In this document: positions 8,259-15,494 of the stretch, piece after piece
How positions within the stretch are numbered: position 1 is the first letter of the stretch
Layout: every line of letters begins with the position of its first letter
Assembly: GCF_018343795.1 (NCBI RefSeq)
Contig: NZ_CP074346.1
Span: 1,364,001 to 1,428,000 of the forward strand
Direction of reading: 5' to 3'
DNA length: 64,000 bases
Source of the DNA: Phocoenobacter atlanticus subsp. cyclopteri
Lineage (GTDB): Bacteria > Pseudomonadota > Gammaproteobacteria > Enterobacterales > Pasteurellaceae
Translations under genes and position numbers: made by a program
Notes under the pieces: generated by a model
Told to the model about the DNA's origin: nothing
What the model saw: only the letters and a program-made list of their open reading frames with translations
Databases searched by the model: none

Positions 8259-10202
8259 TTATTCCTCGTTTAATGTTAAAAAATGATTATTTAACACTAC
8301 TTTGTTATCAAAGAAAAGATTTTTATCAGGAATAAGAAAACCTGTCATTTTAGATGTTCGTTTACGCCCCTTAACAATGCATGTCCAAAAGTTTGAACTA
8401 TCATTTTTTGTAAATCTCTTTTTATTTATCCCAAGACTTTGAAAAGCATATTGTATTTTATTTAAGTTTTCTTCATCAGTCTGTATACCTTTTAACACTA
8501 AAAATTCTTTAAAAATATTCGGTGTAACAAGAAATACAGAGTCATTAACAATATGTACTTTTGCACCTGCGTGATTATATGTGATTTTCTTGCTCTTTAA
8601 TCCTGAGTATACCCAATTAAAAAATTCAATACCTAATGGATCAGCATTTGGAAATTGTGTATTTTGGAAATCGCTTATTTCTACTTTTTTCAGCTCTTCA
8701 GCAGACGATTTATCTTTTTGTATTGTTGTTGGCTCAGTGACTTTTTCTGAATGTTTGGTTATATTTTCAAATTCAGGAATAATTTCGCTTTCTTGCATAT
8801 CATTTTCTGTCGTACTATCACTTGTATTAAACATATTTAGTACAAAATTCATTGCATTATTATCAGGTTCTTGTATCGATACCTCCTCTGTTGTTAAAGC
8901 TATTTCAGGTTCTGCTATTTTGCGATTCTCTGTTATTGTTTCAGTTATTTTAGCTTCTTGTAAAACTGCTTCAGGTTTATCATCTTCAGTGCTTTCATTT
9001 GAAATAACGTTAGTTTCACTATCATCTTTTGTTGTAGTCTCTTCAACAATAATGTTGCCAGCAAAAAAAGCTGGTCGGTCATCAATATTTTCCCAGGCTA
9101 TTTCAGGTTTTAATTTTAGTAAACTAAAGCTATTTTTCGGTTTCCAGCCACTTTCTGCTGTAATTTTACAGTGCCAAATAGCGGTATCATCAGGTGTGCT
9201 TTCTACAATATTATGTGATTGCATCTCATCAAATAAGCGACGATTGTCGCTTGGTACTGAAATCCCCTGCTCCATTAAATATGCTCTAACTGAATCAGCC
9301 GTTGTTTTACTCATAATCCATAGACCATCTTCAGTAAACCAGCCATCAGAAGGACCTTTGGGATTATTAAATTTCCATTTCTCAGCTACTAAATAACGTA
9401 TTGCTGTAACAACTTGTTTAGCAAAAGATACAACAGGTTTTTGAACCAGTTTAGTTATATCACCTCCTAAGGCAATTGCTACACTGTTTTGATCTGCTTT
9501 TTGGATAATCTCACTTAATACACCAGCTTTATCATAATGCCCTGCCATTGCATACATTAATGATGAAAATGCTTCAGGGTATTGAGCCAACCAATTAAAT
9601 GTTTTTTTAGGTATTAAGTGGTTAGCAAGAAAACCACCTAAGACAGGATGTAATTCATAATCTCTATTTTTAATATATTTAAATTTATAAGGCTCATTAG
9701 GAATGCCATTATAAGCCAACCACTTTGCACCACTTTTAAGCTGGATTTCAATATCTACAACAACTTTTCCAATATCGTGAACCAGAGCAAGGTAAATAAC
9801 ACAGTCCGTCCAAGCATCTTGTTGTTTTGCTTGCTCTTCTGAACCTGCATTAGGGGGTAAAATATAGCTTTGTCGCAATTTAATCGCGAATGAAATAACC
9901 TCTAAGCAGTGATCAATCATCCCCCCCAAGTGTGCGTGGTGGTGCGATTCTGATGCTGGTAACAACTGTACCATTTCAGCGTAACGCTCAATTGGAGATT
10001 GATATAATGTATCAAACATTTCTCTCGTCATTGAGACTTGTTGCCATATCATTGCTAGGTATTTTCTTCTTAAATCTGTATCAAGTAATATTTCTGCATT
10101 GTAAGGAGTTATCCAACCGTCTAAATCTTTTATTGGCTGTATTGTCTTAGTTTGCTCAGTATTTTGAGGCTTTTTAATAATCTGTCTCAGTTTTTTAAAC
10201 AT
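8259..10202 (-). CDS. MobH-family relaxase (TraI_2 domain)
   Basis: This 647-residue relaxase is of the MobH class used by PFGI-1/ICEHin1056-type elements to nick oriT and pilot single-stranded DNA. The N-terminal TraI_2 domain carries the HHH (87-89), HLGGMIDHCLEV (91-102) and VHDIGK (141-146) motifs, an HD-like metal site. A Glu/Thr-rich, poorly conserved linker (about 390-520) follows. The last roughly 110 residues match the TraI C-terminal winged-helix region (DPLGIEFFNWVYSGL near 530). The frame is intact. It lies next to the integrase, as in related elements, but its type IV secretion partners are absent from this window. Confidence 0.88.
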   Translation of the reverse strand: MFKKLRQIIKKPQNTEQTKTIQPIKDLDGWITPYNAEILLDTDLRRKYLAMIWQQVSMTREMFDTLYQSPIERYAEMVQLLPASESHHHAHLGGMIDHCLEVISFAIKLRQSYILPPNAGSEEQAKQQDAWTDCVIYLALVHDIGKVVVDIEIQLKSGAKWLAYNGIPNEPYKFKYIKNRDYELHPVLGGFLANHLIPKKTFNWLAQYPEAFSSLMYAMAGHYDKAGVLSEIIQKADQNSVAIALGGDITKLVQKPVVSFAKQVVTAIRYLVAEKWKFNNPKGPSDGWFTEDGLWIMSKTTADSVRAYLMEQGISVPSDNRRLFDEMQSHNIVESTPDDTAIWHCKITAESGWKPKNSFSLLKLKPEIAWENIDDRPAFFAGNIIVEETTTKDDSETNVISNESTEDDKPEAVLQEAKITETITENRKIAEPEIALTTEEVSIQEPDNNAMNFVLNMFNTSDSTTENDMQESEIIPEFENITKHSEKVTEPTTIQKDKSSAEELKKVEISDFQNTQFPNADPLGIEFFNWVYSGLKSKKITYNHAGAKVHIVNDSVFLVTPNIFKEFLVLKGIQTDEENLNKIQYAFQSLGINKKRFTKNDSSNFWTCIVKGRKRTSKMTGFLIPDKNLFFDNKVVLNNHFLTLNEE

Positions 10203-10240
10203 ATTTGAATTAAATTTCCTAACTTTATCAGTGTTGGGAT

Positions 10241-10324
10241 AAAAGGCCTTTGGGCCTTTTGGGTAAGACCTTTCCCCTTAGGAAAGGTACCCTTAAAAAC
10301 ATTACCCTTACCACCGCAGGTGGT
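10241..10324. repeat. Three consecutive hairpins upstream of the relaxase gene
   Basis: Three perfect stem-loops follow each other: AAAAGGCC-N4-GGCCTTTT (10241-10260), ACCTTTCC-N5-GGAAAGGT (10268-10288) and ACCACC-GCA-GGTGGT (10310-10324). A short direct repeat of AGCCTTTT follows (about 10331-10352). The site begins 38 bp before the relaxase start codon. It could be a transcription attenuator or an origin of transfer; nothing in the sequence decides which. Confidence 0.6.
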
Positions 10325-10473
10325 TCCCTTAGCCTTTTAGCCTTTTAGCCTTTAGCGATTAATTGATTTTAAAATAGGTAAAATTAAGAGATATGGAAAA
10401 TTAAATATTATTTGTAGATAAATGTTGATTTCTATTTTTGCAATATTAATTAAATGATTAAGGATTTTAAATA

Positions 10474-10584
10474 TTAAACGCAAATTTCATCACCTCTAAC
10501 AATATCAGAAGATAATATTCCAACAAGTTCAGGTTCTGAAAATATTTCCCAATCTGCAAATACATAAATTTGTTTACTCATCAT
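10474..10584 (-). pseudogene. HipA toxin, N-terminal stub only
   Basis: Translation from ATG 10584 (overlapping the hipB stop as TAATG) gives about 36 residues matching the start of HipA Ser/Thr kinases: VFADWEIFSEPELVGIL, then VRGDE. It stops at a TAA. The family is normally about 400-440 residues, so the kinase is lost. Coupling to the helix-turn-helix gene upstream shows a former hipBA operon. Confidence 0.75.
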
Positions 10585-10883
10585 TATTTCCTTAATAATT
10601 CAATATCTTGTAATTTACGCCCTAATTCATCATCTAACCCTACATTTCTAATATCTTGTTCTAAACCTAATACACCAAGCACCATTATGTAGTATCCTAT
10701 TGCTACAGTGGGATCACCATTTACTATTTTTCTAATAGTCATTCTGCTGAGCCCTGTTCTTTCTGATAGCATAAGCTGAGTAAATTTACGCCTTTTTGAT
10801 GCAAGCTTAATATTTTCACCAAGTTGGAGTAATGGCTCTTTATATTTAGGAAATAAAATTGGAGACTTTTTTTTATTGAACAT
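10584..10883 (-). CDS. HipB-like helix-turn-helix antitoxin
   Basis: This Cro/C1-type DNA-binding protein, with ATG 10883 as the preferred start (99 residues), has a helix-turn-helix at about residues 27-57 (KRRKFTQLMLSERTGLSRMTIRKIVNGDP). A longer frame from a TTG at 10913 is open but lies in an inverted repeat. The gene is followed by a TAATG overlap with the hipA stub, the usual hipBA arrangement. With its toxin destroyed it may survive only as a repressor. Confidence 0.75.
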   Translation of the reverse strand: MFNKKKSPILFPKYKEPLLQLGENIKLASKRRKFTQLMLSERTGLSRMTIRKIVNGDPTVAIGYYIMVLGVLGLEQDIRNVGLDDELGRKLQDIELLRK

Positions 10884-10924
10884 TACAATTACCATTATTT
10901 TTGTTTTTGGCAATTATAATGTTC
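10878..10924. promoter_or_regulatory. Inverted repeat at hipB start, likely operator
   Basis: Arms GAACATTACAATT (10878-10890) and AATTATAATGTTC (10912-10924) are inverted with one mismatch and a 21-bp spacer. They flank the likely promoter/start region of the hipB-like gene and include its ATG. HipB proteins repress their own operon through paired inverted sites, so this is a good operator candidate. Confidence 0.55.
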
Positions 10925-10951
10925 ATTTTTAATATAATCAATAAACAATTT

Positions 10952-11109
10952 TCACTTTTCTATCATATTTATAAATAACTGCTCCAACTCTTCATCACTA
11001 TATTCACTCTTTTTAGATTCTTTTGTTGTATATTGTTTTTTTCTTCAGTTACTATGGATGTACAAGTAAATATTATTAATACAATTAAATGTCTTATCCT
11101 ATTTTCCAT
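10952..11109 (-). pseudogene. Small membrane or lipoprotein-like gene with homopolymer frameshift
   Basis: From ATG 11109 the product starts MENRIRHLIVLIIFTCTS, a short hydrophobic leader ending near a Cys. The frame shifts in a run of seven A/T (11036-11042) and resumes as a charged tail KESKKSEYSDEELEQLF ending at TGA 10952. One extra A would restore a 52-residue protein. The size and leader recall small exclusion lipoproteins, but the family is not identified. Confidence 0.45.
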
Positions 11110-11169
11110 TTTTATTTCACAATTACACAAGTTAAGTGTCATTAAAAATATTAATTTATAAACAATAAA

Positions 11170-11201
11170 AATCCCCTGTATTTATATCAATACAGGGGAT
11201 T
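11170..11201. terminator. Bidirectional hairpin
   Basis: AATCCCCTGTATT / AATACAGGGGATT are perfect 13-bp arms with a TATATC loop, followed by T-rich sequence on both strands. It separates the two decayed small ORFs on either side. Confidence 0.65.
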
Positions 11202-11206
11202 CTTTA

Positions 11207-11352
11207 TTAGTAAAAAATAACATCATTTTCCCAGTCTATCTGTTCCAAGAAACTGTCATTTTTCGGGTTATCCATATTATTATCTGCTTCAGAAATTAAA
11301 CTGCTTTCTGAAACTGTTGTATAAACTGTTTCTCATAATCATTGTTTTTCAT
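11207..11352 (-). pseudogene. Decayed small ORF
   Basis: A TAGGAG ribosome-binding site and ATG at 11352 begin a frame (MKNNDYEKQFIQQFQKAV) that stops at 11296. A different frame is then open to TAA 11207 with an acidic sequence (SESSLISEADNNMDNPKND...). The two probably formed one short protein of about 48 residues. Its leader resembles those of the coiled-coil genes next to it. Confidence 0.35.
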
Positions 11353-11411
11353 TGATTGCTCCTAAAAATTCAAGGAGCAATCCCCTAGGGAATTACTCCT
11401 AGGGTTGAATT

Positions 11412-11442
11412 AAACAACTAGTAGATATTCTTCTAGTTGTTT
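11412..11442. repeat. Intergenic hairpin after coiled-coil gene 1
   Basis: AAACAACTAG / CTAGTTGTTT are perfect 10-bp arms, loop 11 nt. The equivalent position after the next paralogue (about 11766-11798) has AAACCACTAG...CTAGTAGTTT, a related but different stem. A CCCTAGGG-centred hairpin lies just beside it (about 11372-11406). Confidence 0.6.
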
Positions 11443-11456
11443 ACAGTTAAATATAA

Positions 11457-11693
11457 TTAAGGTTTAAAATAGCTATATACTGTTAATGCAACAGGTATCG
11501 CTGCCATTAAAGCCATAATTAGCCAACGAAGACTTTCAAACTTAGCATCAAATTTAGCTTCCATAGCATCTAATCTCGCCAATACTTGCTTCATATCATT
11601 CTCCGTTTTTATGTTAATAAGAGTTGCTATTGCCCCTCTCTGATCATTAGGTAATTTTTCCAGTTGATTGTTAATTTGAGTTAAATTTACCAT
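11457..11693 (-). CDS. Small coiled-coil tail-anchored protein, paralogue 1
   Basis: This 78-residue protein belongs to a tandem family of three. The N-terminal roughly 44 residues (VNLTQINNQLEKLPNDQRGA, then ATLINIKT) are conserved among the copies. A short coiled coil with KFD-type heptads (EAKFDAKFE) follows, and a C-terminal membrane helix (LIMALMAAIPVALTVYSYF) ends the protein. The layout resembles DUF1640-like and Borrelia Bdr proteins: variable repeats plus a C-terminal anchor. A TAGGAG ribosome-binding site precedes the ATG. Function unknown. Confidence 0.65.
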   Translation of the reverse strand: MVNLTQINNQLEKLPNDQRGAIATLINIKTENDMKQVLARLDAMEAKFDAKFESLRWLIMALMAAIPVALTVYSYFKP

Positions 11694-11724
11694 ATTTTAC
11701 TCCTAGATAAAATTAAAAAAATCA

Positions 11725-11756
11725 CTAGGGGTAATCCCCTAGGGAATTACCCCTAG
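11725..11756. repeat. CTAGG-type hairpin between coiled-coil genes 1 and 2
   Basis: CTAGGGGTAAT / ATTACCCCTAG are perfect 11-bp arms around a CCCCTAGGGA loop that is itself palindromic. Related hairpins with different but still complementary stems occur at about 11372-11406, 12107-12150, 12290-12325 and 12915-12960, always in the spacers of this gene family. Confidence 0.6.
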
Positions 11757-11810
11757 GGTTAAGTCAAACCACTAGAAGAATATCTCCTAGTAGTTTAAAG
11801 TTAAATATAT

Positions 11811-12080
11811 TTAATGTTTAAAATAGCTATATACTGTTAATGCAACAGGTATCGCTGCCATTAAAGCCATAATTAGCCAACGAAGACTTTCAAACTTAGC
11901 ATCAAATTTTGTTTCCAAAGCATCAAATTTGGACTCAAATTTAGCCTCAATGGTATCAAGTCTATTTAAAACTTTTTCCATATCATCCTCCGTCTTTATG
12001 TTAATAAGAGTCACTATTGCTCCTCTCTGATCATTAGGTATTTTTTCAAATTGATCATTGATTTGAGTTAAATTTACCAT
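11811..12080 (-). CDS. Small coiled-coil tail-anchored protein, paralogue 2
   Basis: This 89-residue protein is nearly identical to paralogue 1 at the N-terminus and in the membrane helix (the last roughly 25 residues differ only at the end). It has an insertion in the coiled coil (AKFESKFDALETKFDAKFES), i.e. additional 7-residue units. It has the same TAGGAG leader. The DNA identity with paralogue 1 around the 3' end indicates recent duplication or gene conversion. Function unknown. Confidence 0.65.
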   Translation of the reverse strand: MVNLTQINDQFEKIPNDQRGAIVTLINIKTEDDMEKVLNRLDTIEAKFESKFDALETKFDAKFESLRWLIMALMAAIPVALTVYSYFKH

Positions 12081-12194
12081 ATTTTACTCCTAGATAAAAT
12101 TAAAAAAATCACTAGGAGTAATTTCACTAGGAAGGTTATCCCTAGTGGGTTTAAAATAATATCCAACCATCTTTTTGATTGAAAATCAAAATAG

Positions 12195-12230
12195 TTAATA
12201 AAGAAAGCGACTTTTAGTAAAGTTTTTCAT
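12195..12230 (-). other. Eleven-codon ORF behind a tetranucleotide repeat
   Basis: TAGGAG and ATG at 12230 start a frame of 11 codons (MKNFTKSRFLY, then TAA 12195). It sits directly downstream, in the direction of transcription, of the (CTAT)10 repeat. It may be a leader peptide or the first codons of a gene that has since decayed. Nothing else recognisable lies in the 12081-12340 spacer apart from hairpins. Confidence 0.3.
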
Positions 12231-12250
12231 GAGTTTCTCCTAAAAATTAA

Positions 12251-12290
<40 letters not shown>

Positions 12291-12340
12291 GAGATTTCCT
12301 TGTGGGATAATCTCCCACAGGGTGGTTAGGTGTTAAATGA

Positions 12341-12544
12341 CTATAAAAATAATTTAGCGATTGCAACGACAACCAAAGTAACTGCAACAATAATACTTAC
12401 TTCGTACCATTTTAACTCTTTATTGAGTTTGGCACTTTCATTTTGAAGTTTCATCGTTTCAGCTTGTAATTTGATAGTCGTTGCTCTCATTTGCTCAATT
12501 TCAGCTTCAAATTTTTTATTGTCTATCATAGTTTGATTACTCAC
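12341..12544 (-). CDS. Small coiled-coil protein with C-terminal membrane helix
   Basis: This 67-residue product has a charged coiled coil with a short internal repeat (TIKLQAETMKLQNESAKLNKE, about 23-43) and then a single membrane helix (SIIVAVTLVVVAIAKLFL) at the very C-terminus. It has the same general build as its three neighbours but an unrelated sequence. It starts 1 bp after the stop of the upstream paralogue 3 (12546), so they are co-translated. Function unknown. Confidence 0.6.
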   Translation of the reverse strand: MSNQTMIDNKKFEAEIEQMRATTIKLQAETMKLQNESAKLNKELKWYEVSIIVAVTLVVVAIAKLFL

Positions 12545-12545
12545 T

Positions 12546-12890
12546 TTATAGTGAATGTGAGCTGAGATAAGTTGCTATCAAAGTTGATAAAATACCAACA
12601 ATTGTAATTGTTGCCATTATGTACCATTTTTGAGCAGAGATTGCCTTATCGACAGCATCAAACTTAGCATCAATTGCATCAAACTTAGCATCAATTGCAT
12701 CAAACTTAGCATCGAATTTAGTTTCAATAGCATCGAATTTGGACTCAAATTTAGCCTCAATGGTATCAAGTCTATTTAAAACTTTGTCCATATCATCCTC
12801 CGTCTTTATGTTAATAAGAGTCACTATTGCTCCTCTCTGATCATTAGGTATTTTTTCCAATTGATCATTAATTTGAGTTAAATTTACCAT
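12546..12890 (-). CDS. Small coiled-coil tail-anchored protein, paralogue 3 (repeat-expanded)
   Basis: The 114-residue member of the family shares the N-terminus with paralogue 2 but has an expanded run of AKFDAID/ETKFDAK heptads (about residues 45-83). These are encoded by 21-bp DNA repeats (12655-12675, 12676-12696 and a partial third). The C-terminal membrane helix (WYIMATITIVGILSTLIATYL) is unrelated to that of paralogues 1 and 2, indicating module swapping. Function unknown. Confidence 0.65.
   Translation of the reverse strand: MVNLTQINDQLEKIPNDQRGAIVTLINIKTEDDMDKVLNRLDTIEAKFESKFDAIETKFDAKFDAIDAKFDAIDAKFDAVDKAISAQKWYIMATITIVGILSTLIATYLSSHSL
12655..12717. repeat. 21-bp in-frame tandem repeats in coiled-coil gene 3
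   Basis: The unit GCATCAAACTTAGCATCAATT occurs twice without change (12655-12675, 12676-12696) and once more with divergence after about 16 bp. It encodes one 7-residue KFDAIDA heptad per unit. A gain or loss of units would keep the frame and lengthen or shorten the coiled coil. Confidence 0.85.
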
Positions 12891-13007
12891 ATTTTACTCC
12901 TAATTTAAAATAAAAAAATCACTAGGAGCAACCTCACCAGGAAGTTATCCCTAGTGGGTTTAAAATAATATCCAACCAATTACCTAAGTAACTGGTTGGA
13001 TTGAGTA

Positions 13008-13442
13008 TTAAGACTCCTCATTACTACTCTCTTTTTCATCTTCGTATTTTAATTCTCCATCAACTTTTATCATTCTGATATTAATTAATCGAGATTTAAG
13101 TGATACACCGACATCACCTTTTTTATGAAAATCAGAATCTTTTGAGTAAACAAAAGTATCTGTCCATAAATCACCAAGAGTAAAAGAGATAAGTACTTTT
13201 TTATTATCTTGAACCGCATTTTGACAACGCTTTATTAGTTTTTCAGCTTTTTCACCTTTCACGTTACAATCGAAGTAACGGTATTCATTGTTATTGCTGT
13301 CTCCAACAAGTGCTGCGATACGACAAGCTAAAAAAGGATTTCCTTTTTTAGGTGCTACTTCTCGAATATCATTAAGATAACCGATACCAGTAACGTGTAA
13401 ATTAAAAAAGTTTTTTTGAGTTTCTGTTTGTTGAGTGTTCAT
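13008..13442 (-). CDS. DUF3577 (STY4534-type) element DNA-binding protein
   Basis: This 144-residue protein is of the DUF3577/STY4534 family found in SPI-7 and ICEHin1056-class elements. FFNLHVTGIGYLNDIREV near the N-terminus and the FLACRIAALVG and YFDCNVKG strands resemble a single-strand-binding OB-fold, and the tail is acidic (EDEKESSNEES) as in SSB proteins. ATG 13442 is preferred because a GGAG ribosome-binding site precedes it; the longer TTG frame begins at that site. In related elements it accompanies topB and ssb. Its exact role is not known. Confidence 0.8.
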   Translation of the reverse strand: MNTQQTETQKNFFNLHVTGIGYLNDIREVAPKKGNPFLACRIAALVGDSNNNEYRYFDCNVKGEKAEKLIKRCQNAVQDNKKVLISFTLGDLWTDTFVYSKDSDFHKKGDVGVSLKSRLINIRMIKVDGELKYEDEKESSNEES

Positions 13443-13457
13443 AATATGTTTCTCCAA

Positions 13458-14227
13458 AATAAATATAAAAAAAGTGGAGAAACATCTTTACCCAACATGG
13501 GAAAAATGATTCCCCACAGGGTAAATGATTACGAGATTCCTACTTTAAAATTAAAGTTAATAGCTTAAGGAACTGCTATTACTAAAGGCCTACTGTAAAA
13601 ACAGTAATGAACGCATCTACTACATCGAGCTAGACCGCAACATTTTCATTCGTTCCTGTTGCTTTTAAAGGACTGCAAAAAAAGCAGCATCTTTATGATG
13701 ATAAGTAAAATATAAAAACAACAAAAATGATAGAGAAAATTAAAAATGAAATAGAAATAAAAAAGACTCAAGCAATTAATGACAATTACTTGAGTCTTTT
13801 AATAAAAAGCTAGATGAAAGTATGATAAAAAATCGAGACATAAAACATCTATAAAAATAATGTGACCAACATAATCTTACTTCTGTAAAAGTGGATTAGT
13901 CTTCGTTACAACTGTTCCATATTATTACAATTTCAGTTTACTCAACTACAATGTGGTCGTTAGCTGATATAAAAAAGCATTCTTACTGAATACAAACGCC
14001 ACTCGTTTTTTCACCAGCGAGTCCTGGTTAAGATAAAACTTATTTTAAGTGAGTTCAAACTACAAATCTAAACTCATAAAAATTGTATCACAAAGTATAA
14101 TAAAAGAAAAAATAATTACTGGTTTCACGGATAAGCTGATGTAAACCATACATCAATAACTGTAAGAAAAAGTATGAGCTTCTACTTCATTAGTGATTAT
14201 AACGTTCATAGTTCTATAAAATAACAT
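13458..14227. other. 770-bp stretch without a supported gene
   Basis: No ORF with a ribosome-binding site is visible. The stretch holds a GTGGAG/CCCCAC leader hairpin close to the DUF3577 gene (13470-13525), short hairpins such as TACTGT-AAAA-ACAGTA (about 13600), and the terminator at 13761-13800. The remaining roughly 420 bp are AT rich and may contain an RNA, but no family is recognised. Confidence 0.4.
13761..13800. terminator. Strong bidirectional terminator
   Basis: AAAAGACTCAAG / CTTGAGTCTTTT are perfect 12-bp arms, extended inward by AATT pairing after one mismatch, with A and T runs at the two ends. It probably ends the small-gene operon that comes from topB. Confidence 0.75.
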
Positions 14228-14404
14228 TTATCTACCTCTCAATTGATTTTGCCATTCTATGATTAAATCATCTAAAGGAAAACTAGGAGTACATTTTTCT
14301 TTTAATTTTTGCTTATCTGTAGTTTGCTGAGAAGGAGAAAGTTTACAATTGAACTTTCTCTCTATCGACGTGTAGTTTCTTTTATGCATTAATAATTTAG
14401 CCAT
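14228..14404 (-). CDS. Hypothetical 58-residue protein
   Basis: This short gene has an AAGGAAAG ribosome-binding site 5 bp before ATG 14404. The product is basic and soluble (begins MAKLLMHKRNYTSIERKF, ends IIEWQNQLRGR), with no membrane segment. It follows the 101-residue membrane-protein gene after 14 bp and is probably in the same transcript. No family recognised. Confidence 0.5.
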   Translation of the reverse strand: MAKLLMHKRNYTSIERKFNCKLSPSQQTTDKQKLKEKCTPSFPLDDLIIEWQNQLRGR

Positions 14405-14418
14405 ATTTCTTTCCTTGT

Positions 14419-14724
14419 TTATAAGTTAATATTATTATTCTCTAAACGACTGATGTTTATGTAAAAATATACATATTCTGCATAAGAAATTTTCCCATCT
14501 TTCATTGCCTTTCTTTTATCGATACTTAGAGAGCTACTAGGATATTTTTTAATAGCATTATCAATTTTCTCATATTGATTATTATTAATTTCTATAATAA
14601 GCATTAAATAAACCACTATAGATAGAAATGAAAACAATCTAATAAAGGGTACTGTAAAACCATTAATCATAAATGACATAATAAACATAAAAGTTGCAAT
14701 CCCAAGCATAATATAGCTATCCAT
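14419..14724 (-). CDS. Hypothetical small membrane protein
   Basis: This 101-residue protein has two N-terminal membrane helices (about 3-21 and 26-45), then a hydrophilic tail. The tail includes DKRKAMKDGKISYAEYVYFY, which looks like a degenerate EF-hand loop or simple helix. AGGGAGGA precedes the ATG. It is first in the pair with the 58-residue gene. Function unknown. Confidence 0.55.
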   Translation of the reverse strand: MDSYIMLGIATFMFIMSFMINGFTVPFIRLFSFLSIVVYLMLIIEINNNQYEKIDNAIKKYPSSSLSIDKRKAMKDGKISYAEYVYFYINISRLENNNINL

Positions 14725-14768
14725 TTAATATTTCCTCCCTAAAATAAATTACTGTATAAAAGCAGTAG

Positions 14769-14903
14769 TTAAAAAAATACACTATGAACTCTATAAATGA
14801 TTATAAAAGTTAAGAATAAAACAAACCCTACAAAAACAACTACAGGACGTTGTATGATACAATCTTTGACATTTAATAATGTTATTTTCTGATATGTTAT
14901 CAT
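14769..14903 (-). CDS. Hypothetical 44-residue membrane peptide
   Basis: The short frame starts at ATG 14903 with a hydrophilic N-terminus (MITYQKITLLNVKD) and one clear membrane helix (PVVVFVGFVLFLTFIIIY). The ribosome-binding site is weak. It is one of several small single-helix products between topB and the DUF3577 gene. Confidence 0.4.
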   Translation of the reverse strand: MITYQKITLLNVKDCIIQRPVVVFVGFVLFLTFIIIYRVHSVFF

Positions 14904-14990
14904 CGTACAACAAATAGTCTATGAGTTAAATCGTATATTAGATTTATCCCCTGTCTTTCTGCATATTCAGGAATATGCACATAGCACGAT

Positions 14991-15137
14991 TTAGATATCA
15001 TTAACTGAAGAAATCTCTTCAGAGCATTCATCTAATGATTTTGTTCTGTTGTTGTTCACTCTGTAAATGAAGATTGCTACAGTGATAATTAAAAAATAAA
15101 TGCCAATAAGTTTATATTGTTTCACTCTTTTAATCAT
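14991..15137 (-). CDS. Hypothetical 48-residue membrane peptide
   Basis: The product has a basic N-terminus (MIKRVKQYK), one membrane helix (IGIYFLIITVAIFIY) and an acidic tail (SLDECSEEISSVNDI). Its ATG lies inside the end of the upstream 32-residue frame (8-bp overlap), which suggests translational coupling. Function unknown. Confidence 0.5.
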   Translation of the reverse strand: MIKRVKQYKLIGIYFLIITVAIFIYRVNNNRTKSLDECSEEISSVNDI

Positions 15138-15228
15138 ACAAACTATTGTAATAATTAATAAAAATTATTTTGTATATTGCATACACAACAGTCATCAAAA
15201 ATGCTATTTTAATAAATTCAACTATCAT
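15130..15228 (-). CDS. Hypothetical 32-residue membrane peptide
   Basis: A AAGGA ribosome-binding site sits 6 bp before ATG 15228; an in-frame ATG at 15243 is too close to it. The product is almost entirely one hydrophobic helix (IKIAFLMTVVYAIYKIIF). It overlaps the next gene by 8 bp. Function unknown. Confidence 0.45.
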   Translation of the reverse strand: MIVEFIKIAFLMTVVYAIYKIIFINYYNSLYD

Positions 15229-15332
15229 TATTGTTCCTTGCATTACATCCCTCATTTACACATTAAATATAGATTCTAAGTTAAATTAAAAAAATACACT
15301 TACACTATGAATTTTATAAAGAATTACAGAAG

Positions 15333-15488
15333 TTAAACTTTTTTATTAATTGCTTTTAAATACTGAGCAATCAATTCAGCAGTTTCTGCATTACGCTTCT
15401 CTAGTTTTTCAAAACGTTTATATAAACATATAAATAAAACTAAAAGACATGCCATACTTATCATTATCAGAGTAATTACTTCATACAT
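15333..15488 (-). CDS. Hypothetical 51-residue membrane peptide with coiled coil
   Basis: From ATG 15488 there is an N-terminal membrane helix (LIMISMACLLVLFICLY), then a basic/acidic coiled coil (KRFEKLEKRNAETAELIAQ). The gene starts 7 bp after the topB stop, so it is probably read through from topB. The build recalls small conjugation or phage Rz-like membrane peptides, but no family can be assigned. Confidence 0.5.
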   Translation of the reverse strand: MYEVITLIMISMACLLVLFICLYKRFEKLEKRNAETAELIAQYLKAINKKV

Positions 15489-15494
15489 AAATTT

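Noticed and set aside
8581-9396. Plus-strand ORF of 271 codons
   Set aside because: It is antisense to the relaxase gene, hydrophobic only because of the complementary low-complexity region, and lacks a ribosome-binding site.
14419-14724. EF-hand calcium-binding protein
   Set aside because: The DGKISYAEY segment is too short of acidic ligands to be called a calcium site.
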